From Candidatus Defluviilinea gracilis (GTDB lineage: Bacteria; Chloroflexota; Anaerolineae; Anaerolineales; Villigracilaceae): DNA of 64,000 nucleotides. A program made the position numbers and the translations under genes. Positions within the stretch are counted from its first letter, which is position 1. Every line of letters starts with the position of its first letter. The stretch is from contig JADJWS010000001.1 in NCBI GenBank assembly GCA_016716235.1, positions 1,178,001-1,242,000 on the forward strand. The letters are read 5' to 3'. Positions 8,032 through 16,824 of this stretch are shown here, piece by piece. The notes beneath the pieces were generated by a model. The model saw only the letters and a list, made by a program, of their open reading frames with translations, was not told the origin of the DNA and did not search any database.

Positions 8032-9207
8032 ATGGCAAAACCAACCTTCAAATGGGACGATCCCTTTCTGCTCAACGACCAATTAACTAACGAGGAACGC
8101 GTGATCAGTGAAATCGCGCACAGGTATTGCCAGGAAAGATTACAGCCGCGCATCCTGGAGGCGAACCGCAAGGAGATCTTCCACCGCGAAATCATGGATG
8201 AGATGGGACAGTTGGGATTCCTAGGCTCAACCATTCCCGAAGAATACGGCGGCGCGGGGTTGAATCATGTGGCATACGGATTGATGGCGCGCGAAGTGGA
8301 GCGGGTGGACAGCGGCTACCGTTCCGCGATGTCGGTGCAGAGTTCGTTGGTGATGTATCCGATTCACACGTATGGGACCGATGAGCAAAAGAAAAAATAT
8401 CTCCCGAATTTGGCAAGCGGAAAGTGGATCGGTTGCTTTGGCTTAACCGAACCGAATCACGGGAGCGACCCTGCCAGCATGGAGACCCGCGCCAAAAAAG
8501 TAGACGGCGGTTTCATTCTCCAAGGCAACAAGATGTGGATTACCAACTCGCCCATCGCAGATGTGTTCGTGGTGTGGGCAAAACTTGATGGCGAGATTCG
8601 CGGCTTCATTTTGGAAAAAGGGATGAAGGGACTCTCCGCGCCGAAGATCGAGGGCAAGTTCAGCCTGCGAGCGAGCGCGACAGGCGAGATCGTGATGAAC
8701 GAAGTATTCGTGCCTGAGGAAAATATGTTCCCGAATGTGAAAGGCTTGGGAGGTCCGTTCGGGTGTTTGAACAAGGCGCGTTATGGAATTGCGTGGGGCG
8801 CGTTGGGCGCGGCGGAATTTTGCTGGCACGCGGCGCGGCAATACACGTTGGACCGTCCGCAGTTTGGGCGTCCGTTGGCGGCGAATCAGATCATTCAATT
8901 GAAGTTGGCGAACATGATGACGGAGATCACGCTGGGATTACAAGCCGCGTTGCGCGTGGGACGCTTGATTGACGAAGGCAAGTCCACGCCTGAGATGATC
9001 TCGCTGATCAAACGCAATTCATGCGGCAAAGCGCTGGATATTGCAAGAATGTCGCGCGATATGCACGGCGGCAACGGCGTCTCGGATGAGTTCCATGTGA
9101 TTCGACATGCGATGAATCTTGAAGCGGTCAACACCTATGAGGGCACGCATGATATTCATGCGTTGATTTTAGGAAGAGCGCAGACGGGGATTCAGGCGTT
9201 TTCGTGA
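8032..9207 (+). CDS. gcdH: Acyl-CoA dehydrogenase, glutaryl-CoA dehydrogenase type
   Basis: A 391-residue FAD enzyme of the acyl-CoA dehydrogenase fold. FAD/substrate motifs GCFGLTEPNHGSDP and KMWITNSPIADVFVVWA are present, with KARYGIAWGALG and the closing YEGTHDIHALILGRAQTGIQAF. Glu370 in that last block is the catalytic base position of glutaryl-CoA dehydrogenases, and overall similarity is clearly closest to that group, which oxidises and decarboxylates glutaryl-CoA in lysine/tryptophan breakdown. No other gene of that pathway is in the window, so the substrate is inferred. A TATACT box at about 8007 leaves a leader of about 10-20 bases. It ends in a hairpin terminator shared with the convergent degV gene. 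Confidence 0.9.
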   Translation: MAKPTFKWDDPFLLNDQLTNEERVISEIAHRYCQERLQPRILEANRKEIFHREIMDEMGQLGFLGSTIPEEYGGAGLNHVAYGLMAREVERVDSGYRSAMSVQSSLVMYPIHTYGTDEQKKKYLPNLASGKWIGCFGLTEPNHGSDPASMETRAKKVDGGFILQGNKMWITNSPIADVFVVWAKLDGEIRGFILEKGMKGLSAPKIEGKFSLRASATGEIVMNEVFVPEENMFPNVKGLGGPFGCLNKARYGIAWGALGAAEFCWHAARQYTLDRPQFGRPLAANQIIQLKLANMMTEITLGLQAALRVGRLIDEGKSTPEMISLIKRNSCGKALDIARMSRDMHGGNGVSDEFHVIRHAMNLEAVNTYEGTHDIHALILGRAQTGIQAFS

Positions 9208-9224
9208 TTGGACGATGGACGACT

Positions 9225-9275
9225 GACCATGGACAATGGTCTATCGTCTATCGTCTATCGTCCATGGTCTTTTTT
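9225..9275 (+). terminator. Terminator of the gcdH-like gene
   Basis: The arms GACCATGGAC (9225-9234) and GTCCATGGTC (9260-9269) are followed by a run of six T. The loop contains three copies of 'tctatcg'. It overlaps the stop codon of the convergent degV gene. Confidence 0.7.
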
Positions 9276-10103
9276 CACTGCCGCGAAGCCCAGACCATTC
9301 GCCCCCAGATGTGTTCCGATCACGGCGGTGACATTCACAAACAAAATATCACGCGGAACAAATTCGGGTTGACGTTCCATCACGTTGTTCAATAATCCTT
9401 TTGCGCGCGCGGGGGCGTTGGTGTGCAGGATCGCCAGCCGTTCCATTTCTCCCATTTCTAAAAGCAAGTTCAACATCCGTTCATCGGATTGTTTTGTGGT
9501 TCGCGTCGCGCCGATGGGTTTGACGTGACCCTCTTTTATTTCGACCACTGGCTTGATGGATAACAATCCGCCCAAATGCGCGACCACGCCTGGGACGCGT
9601 CCACTGCGTTTGAGATTCTCCAGCGTGTCGAGCGCGGCGAAAACGGATAACCGCTTGCGAGTCGATTCGATGGCGTCGAGCGCGGCTGGCAGACCGAGTT
9701 CGGCTGATTCGGCGGCGGCGAGGACTTGAAAACCGAGTCCCAGCGAGAGCGAGCCGCTGTCTATGATGGTGATCTTGTTGGGGAAGTCAACCGCCGCCTG
9801 GCGCGCGGAGTTGAGGATGGCGGTCAACGTCCCTGCGGCGTGGATGGAGAGGATGTGCCCACAGCCGCGCGAGAGGAGGGAATCGTAGCGGGAGGCGAAA
9901 TCGCCGATCGAAGGCGAGGCAGTTGTCGGGTAGGGGTGAAGCGAGGCGAGTCGGTTGTAAAAATCTTCGCGCGAGAGTCCAATTCCATCCGCGTATTCTT
10001 TTCCCTCGAGAATCAAAATGGAGGGGATGACTTCAAGTTCGTGTTGTTCGATGAGGTCATTGGGGAGGTCGCACGTTGAGTCGGTGACGATGCCGAGTTT
10101 CAT
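9255..10103 (-). CDS. degV: DegV family fatty-acid-binding protein
   Basis: A 282-residue protein starting MKLGIVTDSTCDLP, the unmistakable DegV start; an upstream in-frame ATG lies inside plsY and is rejected. Later motifs are SPSIGDFASRYD, HILSIHAAGTLTAILNSARQAA, IIDSGSLSLGLGFQV and a C-terminal domain with VNVTAVIGTHLGANGLGFA. DegV (FakB-like) proteins hold a fatty acid and present it to a fatty acid kinase; whether this one has such a partner is not visible. The start codon shares one base with the stop of plsY (TAATG), so translation is coupled to a phospholipid-synthesis acyltransferase, which fits a fatty-acid role. Confidence 0.92.
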   Translation of the reverse strand: MKLGIVTDSTCDLPNDLIEQHELEVIPSILILEGKEYADGIGLSREDFYNRLASLHPYPTTASPSIGDFASRYDSLLSRGCGHILSIHAAGTLTAILNSARQAAVDFPNKITIIDSGSLSLGLGFQVLAAAESAELGLPAALDAIESTRKRLSVFAALDTLENLKRSGRVPGVVAHLGGLLSIKPVVEIKEGHVKPIGATRTTKQSDERMLNLLLEMGEMERLAILHTNAPARAKGLLNNVMERQPEFVPRDILFVNVTAVIGTHLGANGLGFAAVKKDHGR

Positions 10104-10675
10104 TACAGCCCCCGATATTGACGGTTCCAGTCCATGAGAAAACGGTAGGCGATCACAAGCCCGCAAACGATGGCGATCCAAAATTCCGCGCCGCGCAGGT
10201 TGAGGAGCCAATACAGCGGCGCAAGGAATAAGCCGGCGATCAGGCTGGCGCGCGCGCGATGGCGGAGGATCGCCAGCATTGCCGCCAACAAGACGATGCC
10301 GGAAAAGAAGGCGAGCGCGTTCAGCGCGAGAACGGCGCCGCCGAAGGTTGCCAGCCCCATGCCGCCGCGGAATTGCGCAAAGAGGGGCCAGCAGTGACCA
10401 ATGACCGCCAACGCGCCGGTGAGAGCGATGACCCAGGTTTCACCCGAATATCGATACGCCAGCCATGTTGGAATAAATCCTTTGGCGATATCGAGAACGA
10501 ACACGAGCGCGCCCCAGCCGAAGCCCGCCTGCCGTGCTGTGTTCGTTGCCCCCGCGTGACCCGAGCCGCCGTCGCGCACATCTACCCCTTTGGCGAAGCG
10601 AGTGACCCACACGGCAAAAGGGAGGGAGCCGCAGAGATAACCGAGAATGGGGAGGAGAATCGAAAGGATGGGCAT
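10103..10675 (-). CDS. plsY: Glycerol-3-phosphate acyltransferase PlsY
   Basis: A 190-residue membrane enzyme that moves an acyl group from acyl-phosphate to glycerol-3-phosphate, the first step of phospholipid synthesis. The three conserved blocks are visible: GSLPFAVWVTRFAKGVDVR, GSGHAGATNTAR (usual form GSGNIGATN), and DIAKGFIPTWLA with GHCWPLFAQFRGGMGLAT. About five membrane segments are predicted by eye. The TAATG overlap with degV makes a two-gene operon linking acyl transfer with fatty acid binding. Confidence 0.95.
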   Translation of the reverse strand: MPILSILLPILGYLCGSLPFAVWVTRFAKGVDVRDGGSGHAGATNTARQAGFGWGALVFVLDIAKGFIPTWLAYRYSGETWVIALTGALAVIGHCWPLFAQFRGGMGLATFGGAVLALNALAFFSGIVLLAAMLAILRHRARASLIAGLFLAPLYWLLNLRGAEFWIAIVCGLVIAYRFLMDWNRQYRGL

Positions 10676-10743
10676 GCGCGCGAGTATAGCACACGCCTTT
10701 TGTCACTCAAGCGGGTTGTTCCGCGCTTGAGTATTGGAATATT

Positions 10744-11835
10744 TCACTCCGAAAACAGGGGCGGGTTTGGAGGCATGGTCGCCATGCTCCAGGTTGTGAA
10801 ATGGGTGGGACCGTCCTTGGTGTAGGAGAACAAGAGCACCCATCCGCCGTTTTGTAATTGTCCCCACACATCCGAAGCGGAAGGATGATACTGGATGATG
10901 GTTGCCGTTTTGCCTTCCTCAAGACGGGTACTTGTCAGTTCGCTATCCGCTTTGGGTTCTTTGCGCACATCCTGTGTGATGACCACGCTCACGTTCATCG
11001 GCAGGATGGGGAACGGTTCGAGGCGCTCCATCTGCACCCACGCATCGTTCCGCGTCACGAACGGATAAAAGATATCGCCTTTTGGCGTGTTGGGCCAGAT
11101 GGTGGTCTTGTTTTTGGTGTTCCAGGATACCAACACGAATTTATGCACGAGATCGGGGCGGGTGAAATAGTTCTCGACGCTGGCATTCCCAGGCGAGTTG
11201 AAATCCATGGTGTGTACCTTGCCCCAGCCGTTGGAGATCGCCTCCAGGGTGACGATGTTGCCGCCCATGGTCAGGCTTTCCATTTGAGGGAAGCCCGCCC
11301 CGTTGAACAATGCCGTGCCGGAGGATTTGAGGTACGTCAGTTTGCCGTTGTTGTTCCCGTTCAAGTCGTTGATGAATCGCTCCCAGGCGCCATCCACCGG
11401 GGTGCGGATTGTGCCTGTGCCCTCCTTGGGGATCGGAAACATTGGCAAAATTTCAGGGGTTTGCTTGGTGTATCCCCAATCGGGGCTGACCGTGCGCGAA
11501 CGGAAGTTGTACAGCGCGAGTTGGTGATCGTGCTTGACGCGGAAATATTGCACGTGTTGCGACTGCGGGGGCGCGGCGAGAACAATCGTGCCCACCGGTG
11601 TGAAGGTGGGGTCAAGCGTGAATGTGGGACGCGGCGTGGGGGTGAGCGTTAGCGTTGGCGGCAGGGTGGGAATCGACGCCTGTGTTTGTGTGAACGCGGC
11701 TCCGGCGGTCTGTTGCATATACAGTTGGATCGCATTCGAGTCCGCCGGAACGACCACCGGCGTTGCCAGCCCGGACGGCACACACGCCAGCATCGCGCCC
11801 AGCGCGAGAATTCCAAATAGTATTTTTTTCTTCAT
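10744..11835 (-). CDS. Lipoprotein with Thr/Pro linker, SH3b-like end
   Basis: A 363-residue protein with signal MKKKILFGILALGAMLACVP, lipidated Cys at about 18. A QTAGAAFTQTQ segment and a Thr/Pro linker (residues about 55-85) follow, the same layout as other lipoproteins in this window. The body is unrecognised; near the C-terminus ITQDVRKEPKADSELTSTRLEEGKTATIIQYH and WGQLQNGGWVLLF read like an SH3b module. It is the last gene of a run dinB-like, ywbE, lipoprotein, with start and stop overlapping by four bases (ATGA-type), so it is translated with ywbE. Function unknown. Confidence 0.72.
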   Translation of the reverse strand: MKKKILFGILALGAMLACVPSGLATPVVVPADSNAIQLYMQQTAGAAFTQTQASIPTLPPTLTLTPTPRPTFTLDPTFTPVGTIVLAAPPQSQHVQYFRVKHDHQLALYNFRSRTVSPDWGYTKQTPEILPMFPIPKEGTGTIRTPVDGAWERFINDLNGNNNGKLTYLKSSGTALFNGAGFPQMESLTMGGNIVTLEAISNGWGKVHTMDFNSPGNASVENYFTRPDLVHKFVLVSWNTKNKTTIWPNTPKGDIFYPFVTRNDAWVQMERLEPFPILPMNVSVVITQDVRKEPKADSELTSTRLEEGKTATIIQYHPSASDVWGQLQNGGWVLLFSYTKDGPTHFTTWSMATMPPNPPLFSE

Positions 11836-12029
11836 TCCAAAACGATTTCCTTGACGCGCCCCACCTCTCCGCTCTGCAAACGGACTTTGATGCCGTGCGG
11901 ATGGTTCGGCGATTTGGTCAATATATCTTTGACGATGCCTTTCGTCAACTTCCCCGTTCGCTGATCTTGTTTCTGGACGACAAGCACGATCATTCCGACC
12001 TTGAGGCTGGTTCGGTTATTCCCATTCAT
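11832..12029 (-). CDS. ywbE: YwbE family protein
   Basis: A 65-residue protein starting MNGNNRTSLKVGMIVLVV, then KQDQRTGKLTKGIVKDILT and the hallmark HPHGIKVRLQSGEVGRVKEI. This matches the small YwbE family, whose role is not known; the beta-rich content suggests a KOW-like fold (inference). The ATG at 12029 is chosen because it forms an ATGA overlap with the preceding dinB-like stop; a GTG at 12038 would add three residues. Confidence 0.9.
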   Translation of the reverse strand: MNGNNRTSLKVGMIVLVVQKQDQRTGKLTKGIVKDILTKSPNHPHGIKVRLQSGEVGRVKEIVLE

Positions 12030-12529
12030 TTTTTCCACTCGTTCAAAAACACGGTGAAATCAAGTTCCCCGGGCGAGTGACCCAAGTCGGTGAGGATCGC
12101 GGCGGCTTCACTGCGGTGTTGCGTGCCGTGATTCACGAGATGGATGTGGCAATGCCAAATGATTCTATCGCGCTGAATACCCGAAGAGGCTGTATAGCGT
12201 AGATGGCTGTCCATATCTTCATCGCTCAGGCGATTGAGGTAGGCTCGCATCAATTCTTCCTCTTCGCGGAATTTTTGTTCAAGCGATTCAAAAGTTGGGA
12301 AGTCTGTTGCCACAAGATCTTGATCTTCGGTGACGATCTGTGTTTCAAATAACACGCGCCAGATACGTTCCGCATCCACGGTGTGGACCAACGTTCCGCG
12401 CAGACCGCCGAACGGAAAGGATGCGGGCGCGGTGAATTGTTCGGGAGTCACACCCGCGCTCGCGGCGAGGATCTTCTTGTTCGCCCAGTAGTTGTATTCG
12501 TAGAGGAAGAGGATGTCGGGGAGATTCAT
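12026..12529 (-). CDS. DinB family protein
   Basis: A 167-residue four-helix protein of the DinB/YfiT-like fold. The metal ligands expected in this fold are visible as LVHTVDAE in helix 2 and HLVNHGTQHRSEAA in helix 4. Start MNLPDILFLYEYNYWANKKIL is typical of the family. These proteins often act as metal-dependent thiol S-transferases, but the substrate cannot be read from the sequence. It leads the three-gene overlapping operon with ywbE and a lipoprotein. Confidence 0.88.
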   Translation of the reverse strand: MNLPDILFLYEYNYWANKKILAASAGVTPEQFTAPASFPFGGLRGTLVHTVDAERIWRVLFETQIVTEDQDLVATDFPTFESLEQKFREEEELMRAYLNRLSDEDMDSHLRYTASSGIQRDRIIWHCHIHLVNHGTQHRSEAAAILTDLGHSPGELDFTVFLNEWKK

Positions 12530-12545
12530 GGTTGTACCTATGGCA

Positions 12546-12716
12546 TGTCACCCTGAGGGAGCGATAGCGACCGAAGGGTCTCTGCTCGTTGGGGAGGAGA
12601 TGCTTCGCTATCGCTCAGCATGACACACCTACATGTCACCCTGAGGGAGCGATAGCGACCGAAGGGTCTCTTGCTCGGCGTGGAGGAGACCCTTCGCTAT
12701 TGCTCAGGGTGACATA
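12546..12716. repeat. Palindromic repeat pair, 'gtcaccctgagggagcg' family
   Basis: Two adjacent units, each an inverted repeat whose ends are 'tgtcaccctgaggg' and 'gctcag(g/c)(g/a)tgaca', with inner arms 'gaagggtctc' and 'gagacccttc'. Two further units lie at 13028-13193, so the GIY-YIG gene sits exactly between the two pairs. Non-coding. Confidence 0.85.
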
Positions 12717-12724
12717 GCGTTAAT

Positions 12725-13012
12725 TCATTTATACCATTCAAGGCTTATATCTTTCCATTCTGGATTTTCAGCCTCGATCAATGCAATCTTCTTGGCGCGG
12801 CGCCAGCCTTTGATTTGTTTCTCTCGCGCAAGCGCGGCGTGTACATTACTTGTTTCTTCGTAGTATACCAATTTGGTGATGTTGTACTTGCTTGTAAACC
12901 CCGCGACAAGTTTGTTCTTGTGTTCATACACGCGGCGTTCGAGATTGTTGGTGACGCCTGTGTAGAGAGTCTTTGATCTATTTGTCATGATGTAGACAAA
13001 GTAGGATTTCAT
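12725..13012 (-). CDS. GIY-YIG nuclease family protein
   Basis: A 95-residue single-domain protein: YFVYIMTNRSKTLYTGVTNNLERRVYEHKNK contains the GIY-YIG core (YVYI and YTGVT) and the catalytic Arg of LERRVYEH. The C-terminal TKLVYYEETSNVHAALAREKQIKGWRRAKKIALI is standard for the short GIY-YIG (UPF0213-like) family. It could cut DNA as a minimal endonuclease; a role in repair or mobility is not shown. Palindromic repeats flank it on both sides within 10-20 bases, so gene plus repeats may move as a unit. Confidence 0.93.
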   Translation of the reverse strand: MKSYFVYIMTNRSKTLYTGVTNNLERRVYEHKNKLVAGFTSKYNITKLVYYEETSNVHAALAREKQIKGWRRAKKIALIEAENPEWKDISLEWYK

Positions 13013-13027
13013 AATTCACTTCTAGCC

Positions 13028-13193
13028 ATGTCACCCTGAGGGAGTGGCGCCTCGCGCCACGACCGAAGGGTCTCTGCTCGCTGTGGAGGAGATGCTTCGC
13101 TGGCGCTCAGCATGACATGATTGGGATGGGTTTTGTGATCGAAGGGTCTCTGCATGGCGTGGAGGAGACCCTTCGCTATCGCTCAGGGTGACA
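13028..13193. repeat. Second palindromic repeat pair beside the GIY-YIG gene
   Basis: Same family as 12546-12716: it begins 'tgtcaccctgagggag' and closes 'gctcagggtgacat'. One unit has 'tggcgcctcgcgcca' in place of the short central stretch. Non-coding. Confidence 0.85.
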
Positions 13194-13200
13194 TGCGCAA

Positions 13201-16200
13201 TTATGGTGTGGGAGTCAAACTCGGTGTGGGCGTGTCGGTGGGCGGGGCGAGGGTTGGGGTTTCGGAGGGAGTCGAAGTGGGCGCGTCGGTTGGGGGGAGC
13301 GGGGTGAGGCTGGGAGTGAGAGTCGGTTCGGGGGTTGGGGTAGGCAGGTTGAGGGTCAGAGTGACGCGTTTTTCGGCGTAGAATTCCTCTCCGTTTTGGA
13401 GATAGATCCGAAGCGTGATCTTGTTCGAGGTCACGTCTTTTAAATCCCATTTGAAGATGGTGTCCGATTCAATTTTGTTGTCGCCTTGCGCGAGAGTCGT
13501 CCAGTCGTTGGGATCGTCGCCGTCCCCGACTTCGAGACGCCAGCCAGTGAAACCGCCTTTGGTGACGTCGATCGTGCCTTTGATGACCAGATTCGAATCA
13601 GTGATGGTGTCATTATCATTGAAATTAGAGAATTCGAGAATGGGGCGCGGATCGTCGGCGGAACATTCGCGGTCGGGCGCGAAGAACGGGTTGCGCGGCA
13701 TATCGTGCGACTCGAGCCAATCTTTGCCGTCGCCACTGCGAAGCCACTTGCGACCCCACTCATCTTTGACGTTCATCACGAGTTCTTCTTTGTCGAAATC
13801 GGGACAAGCGTTGCCCGCGATGAGACCCGTCCACGTGTCAAGTTCGGTTTGGCGGAGGAGGTCTTGCGACGCGGGCAGGGGCGGCTGGTCGCTTGCGTAG
13901 AATTCACTGCGTTGACCGCCCTTGCACCAGTTCGACGGCTCGGCGCCTGAAACCGCGCAGATGATTTTTTCGGTGATGCCTTGCGGGATAACGAATGAGG
14001 AGGGAGTGTTGTTGGGACTCACAAGCGGCACAGCGTATTGCATGAACGCAGACCAGATCGGCGCCGCGCCTGTTGTGCCAGACGTGTTGATCATCGGAGT
14101 GTAATCGGCATTGCCGACCCACACGCCAGTGGCGAGATCGGGAGTGTAGCCGAGAGTCCAGTTGTCGTAGACGTTGACACCGTCCGCGCCGCGCGGATCG
14201 CCCGCCGTCCCTGTTTTTGCCGCGGCTTGGAAGGGGAGATTCAACACGGAGTTGGGTCCGAACATCCACGAACGCGCTTGGTTGTCGGAGAGGATGGATG
14301 AAATGAGGAAGGCGTGTTCAGGGCGGATGACTTGTTCGGCTTGCGGCGGTTGGTATTCGTAGATGACGTTGCCTTCAAAATCAACGATCTTGAGGATCGC
14401 AACGGGCGGAAGTTTTTTTCCGCCATTCGCAAACACGGAAAAAGCGGAGGTCATTTCCAACAGACTCACTTCGCCGCCGCCGAGCGTGAGCGCGAGACCG
14501 TATTGATCGCCTGTGAGACTCGTGATGCCGAGTCTTTTTGCCATGGCGATCATGCCGTCTTCTTCGGGCGTGTTCGGGTTGTCGTACACGCCGACGAATT
14601 CCAACGCTTTCACAGCGGGGATGTTGAACGAGTTGGATAACGCAGTCCGCACGGTCATGGGACCGTGAAATTTTCCGTCGTAGTTGACGGGCGAGTACGG
14701 CGGATTCGCCCCGTCGGGGAAATCGGTCGGCACATCCCAGATGAGAGTCGAGGGCGTCCATCCTTTTTCAAACGCGGCGAGATACGTGATGGGCTTGATC
14801 GAAGAGCCTGGCTGACGCGTCGCGCTATCCGCCATGTTGATCTGTCCCGCGATCGCGTCGTTGTTGAAGTCGGGCGAGCCGACCATCGCAAGGATTTCTC
14901 CCGTCGAAGGTTTGATCGAGACGAGCGCGCCGTTCTTCGCGTTCTTGTCCACGAGACCCGCGAGTTGTTCGGTGACGAGTCTCTGCGCTTCATCTTGCAA
15001 CTTCGGGTCGAGCGTGGTGTAAACGATGAAACCCGAGCGATAGATGGTCTGCGCGTCGTATTGTTTTTCCAACTCGGCGCGGACGAAGTTGACCCAATGC
15101 GGATATTTCGTGTTGATGTTCGGCGAGTTGAAGACGCGGCTCTTGATCTCGTCCGCCGCCTGCACCGCCGCCACTTGGTCCACGCAGATCGGTGTTTCGC
15201 TGTTGCTGACGGTGATGCAATCCTCCGATTGACTCAATCCGAACATCAGCACCAACACTTGTTGCTGGCGGACGAGCGTCGCATCGCGGTTTGAATAAAT
15301 GTCGTAGACCGATGGCGATTGCGGCAATCCTGCAAGAAAAGACGCTTCGGCAAGAGTCAACTGATTCGCGGTCTTGCCAAAATATGTTTCGGACGCGGCT
15401 TCGATCCCGTAGGCGAGGTTGCCGTAATAAATTTCGTTGAGATACAACTCAAGGATTTCATCTTTGGAATAACGCCGCGTAATTTCGGCGGCAAGGATGA
15501 TCTCGCGTACTTTGCGGCGATACGTCCGCTGGGCGCGTTCTTCGGGCGAAAGCAGTAACGCGCGCGCGAGTTGCTGTGTGATCGTGGACGCGCCTCCGCC
15601 CTGCCCGTCGGTCTGATAATTTTTCCACAATGCGCGGATGAGCGCCCACGGGTCGAAGCCGGGATGTGTGTAAAAGTCTTTGTCTTCGGTGGCGATCGTC
15701 GCGGCGACAAGCGCGGGGGAAATTTTGTCGAGCGTCACATACGTTCTGCGTCCCGCGGTGGGATCGAGAATCTCGTACAGCAAATTTCCGTTGCGGTCCA
15801 AGATGCGAGTCGTTTCAAATTGCGACGCGCGGTTCTTGAGATCGTCCACGCTGGGCAATGTCCGCGCGATGGAATAGTATGTGTAGATTCCGACCGAGCC
15901 GACGACGATGGCGAGGATGACGATGCCGAACAATGCCAACACGGCGGCGCGTCCCAAACATCCGCCAGTTTTTTTCCAGTTGATGGATCTCCAATCGAAG
16001 GATGTGGACGCGGCTTTGCGCGGTTGACTCGGCGGCGACACGCGTCGCGTCTCGGTCATTCCACGCGGACGGCTGGCACGCTCATACGCGACGGGCGATA
16101 CGCGCGTCCCATCCATGTCCACTTCGTTGACGCGGCGCGGAAGCGGCATGTTATTTTCATCCAACGGGATGTGGCGCGGTTCGGAATTCTCATCTCCGAA

Positions 16201-16374
16201 GAGGAGCGTGTCCGCGGGGTCGAAGTAGGGCGGCGGCGTCTTCTTTGCCGCGCTTGCCTTCGTCGTCCCTTGCTCATCCACCTTCGGCTCGATGGGAGTC
16301 TCGGCGCGGGTCTCGGCTTCGGAGTCGAGTAATTTTTTTATTCGGCGTTTGTTTTCTTCATTTTCGGGAGGCAT
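13201..16374 (-). CDS. Class A penicillin-binding protein (PBP1A family)
   Basis: A 1057-residue bifunctional peptidoglycan synthase. Residues 1-150 are a long charged cytoplasmic part; a membrane segment follows (ALFGIVILAIVVGSVGIYTYY). The GT51 glycosyltransferase has ATEDKDFYTHPGFD and GGASTITQQLARALLL. The transpeptidase has S524-S-I-K527, SNS in LSNSFN, and KTG in AAKTGTAG, all intact, so both activities are expected outside the membrane. After the transpeptidase come about 200 residues with several cysteines and an Ig-like stretch, then a 45-residue Thr/Pro/Ser tail that probably spans the wall. The family often carries C-terminal extensions, but this tail is low complexity and overlaps in style with the local lipoproteins. 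Confidence 0.96.
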   Translation of the reverse strand: MPPENEENKRRIKKLLDSEAETRAETPIEPKVDEQGTTKASAAKKTPPPYFDPADTLLFGDENSEPRHIPLDENNMPLPRRVNEVDMDGTRVSPVAYERASRPRGMTETRRVSPPSQPRKAASTSFDWRSINWKKTGGCLGRAAVLALFGIVILAIVVGSVGIYTYYSIARTLPSVDDLKNRASQFETTRILDRNGNLLYEILDPTAGRRTYVTLDKISPALVAATIATEDKDFYTHPGFDPWALIRALWKNYQTDGQGGGASTITQQLARALLLSPEERAQRTYRRKVREIILAAEITRRYSKDEILELYLNEIYYGNLAYGIEAASETYFGKTANQLTLAEASFLAGLPQSPSVYDIYSNRDATLVRQQQVLVLMFGLSQSEDCITVSNSETPICVDQVAAVQAADEIKSRVFNSPNINTKYPHWVNFVRAELEKQYDAQTIYRSGFIVYTTLDPKLQDEAQRLVTEQLAGLVDKNAKNGALVSIKPSTGEILAMVGSPDFNNDAIAGQINMADSATRQPGSSIKPITYLAAFEKGWTPSTLIWDVPTDFPDGANPPYSPVNYDGKFHGPMTVRTALSNSFNIPAVKALEFVGVYDNPNTPEEDGMIAMAKRLGITSLTGDQYGLALTLGGGEVSLLEMTSAFSVFANGGKKLPPVAILKIVDFEGNVIYEYQPPQAEQVIRPEHAFLISSILSDNQARSWMFGPNSVLNLPFQAAAKTGTAGDPRGADGVNVYDNWTLGYTPDLATGVWVGNADYTPMINTSGTTGAAPIWSAFMQYAVPLVSPNNTPSSFVIPQGITEKIICAVSGAEPSNWCKGGQRSEFYASDQPPLPASQDLLRQTELDTWTGLIAGNACPDFDKEELVMNVKDEWGRKWLRSGDGKDWLESHDMPRNPFFAPDRECSADDPRPILEFSNFNDNDTITDSNLVIKGTIDVTKGGFTGWRLEVGDGDDPNDWTTLAQGDNKIESDTIFKWDLKDVTSNKITLRIYLQNGEEFYAEKRVTLTLNLPTPTPEPTLTPSLTPLPPTDAPTSTPSETPTLAPPTDTPTPSLTPTP

Positions 16375-16378
16375 AGTC

Positions 16379-16807
16379 TTATTTTATTTCCAACTCAACT
16401 GTGAAATCTATTTTAGCTGGAACACCTAACATTTCTCTGGTTTCCAAGTATTCAGATTCGGTCATCGGACCATACACTTTATCATTCTTCATATCTACAA
16501 TAAACCAGTTCGCTTTTGTTGTGTCGACATCAAAAGGACTTTTCTGGGAATATTGCTTCGCTAATATATATCTTTTGTTCCAACCATATGCAAAGACCAT
16601 CGGTGGCACTTTACAAGACGCAGAATTTGAGTTTTCAATTTTCTTGACTACACACGCTTGTACAATATCATCGGCTGCCCATACCGCATAGTCATTATCT
16701 AAATCCTGTTCATAGAGCAATCCAATTCCGCCAGGGATGCAAGCTAACAGGATTAACAAGAATATAGAAAGAAAGGTAATCTGAATTGTTCGTGAGCAAT
16801 TTTTCAT
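16379..16807 (-). CDS. Small predicted lipoprotein
   Basis: A 142-residue protein with signal segment SIFLLILLAC, giving a lipidated Cys near residue 23. The body has 'DYAVWAADDIVQAC' and 'NWFIVDMKNDKVYGPMTESEY', which resembles the DUF3997-type small secreted proteins, but I am not certain. Codon use is clearly more AT-rich than the neighbouring PBP gene, a sign of recent arrival. It ends 4 bases upstream of the PBP start on the same strand, so it may be co-transcribed with it. Confidence 0.65.
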   Translation of the reverse strand: MKNCSRTIQITFLSIFLLILLACIPGGIGLLYEQDLDNDYAVWAADDIVQACVVKKIENSNSASCKVPPMVFAYGWNKRYILAKQYSQKSPFDVDTTKANWFIVDMKNDKVYGPMTESEYLETREMLGVPAKIDFTVELEIK

Positions 16808-16824
16808 TTACGCTTTGTTACACT

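Noticed and set aside
12546..13193. Regular repeats suggesting a CRISPR array
   Set aside because: Units are large inverted repeats without equal spacers and surround a gene; no cas genes.
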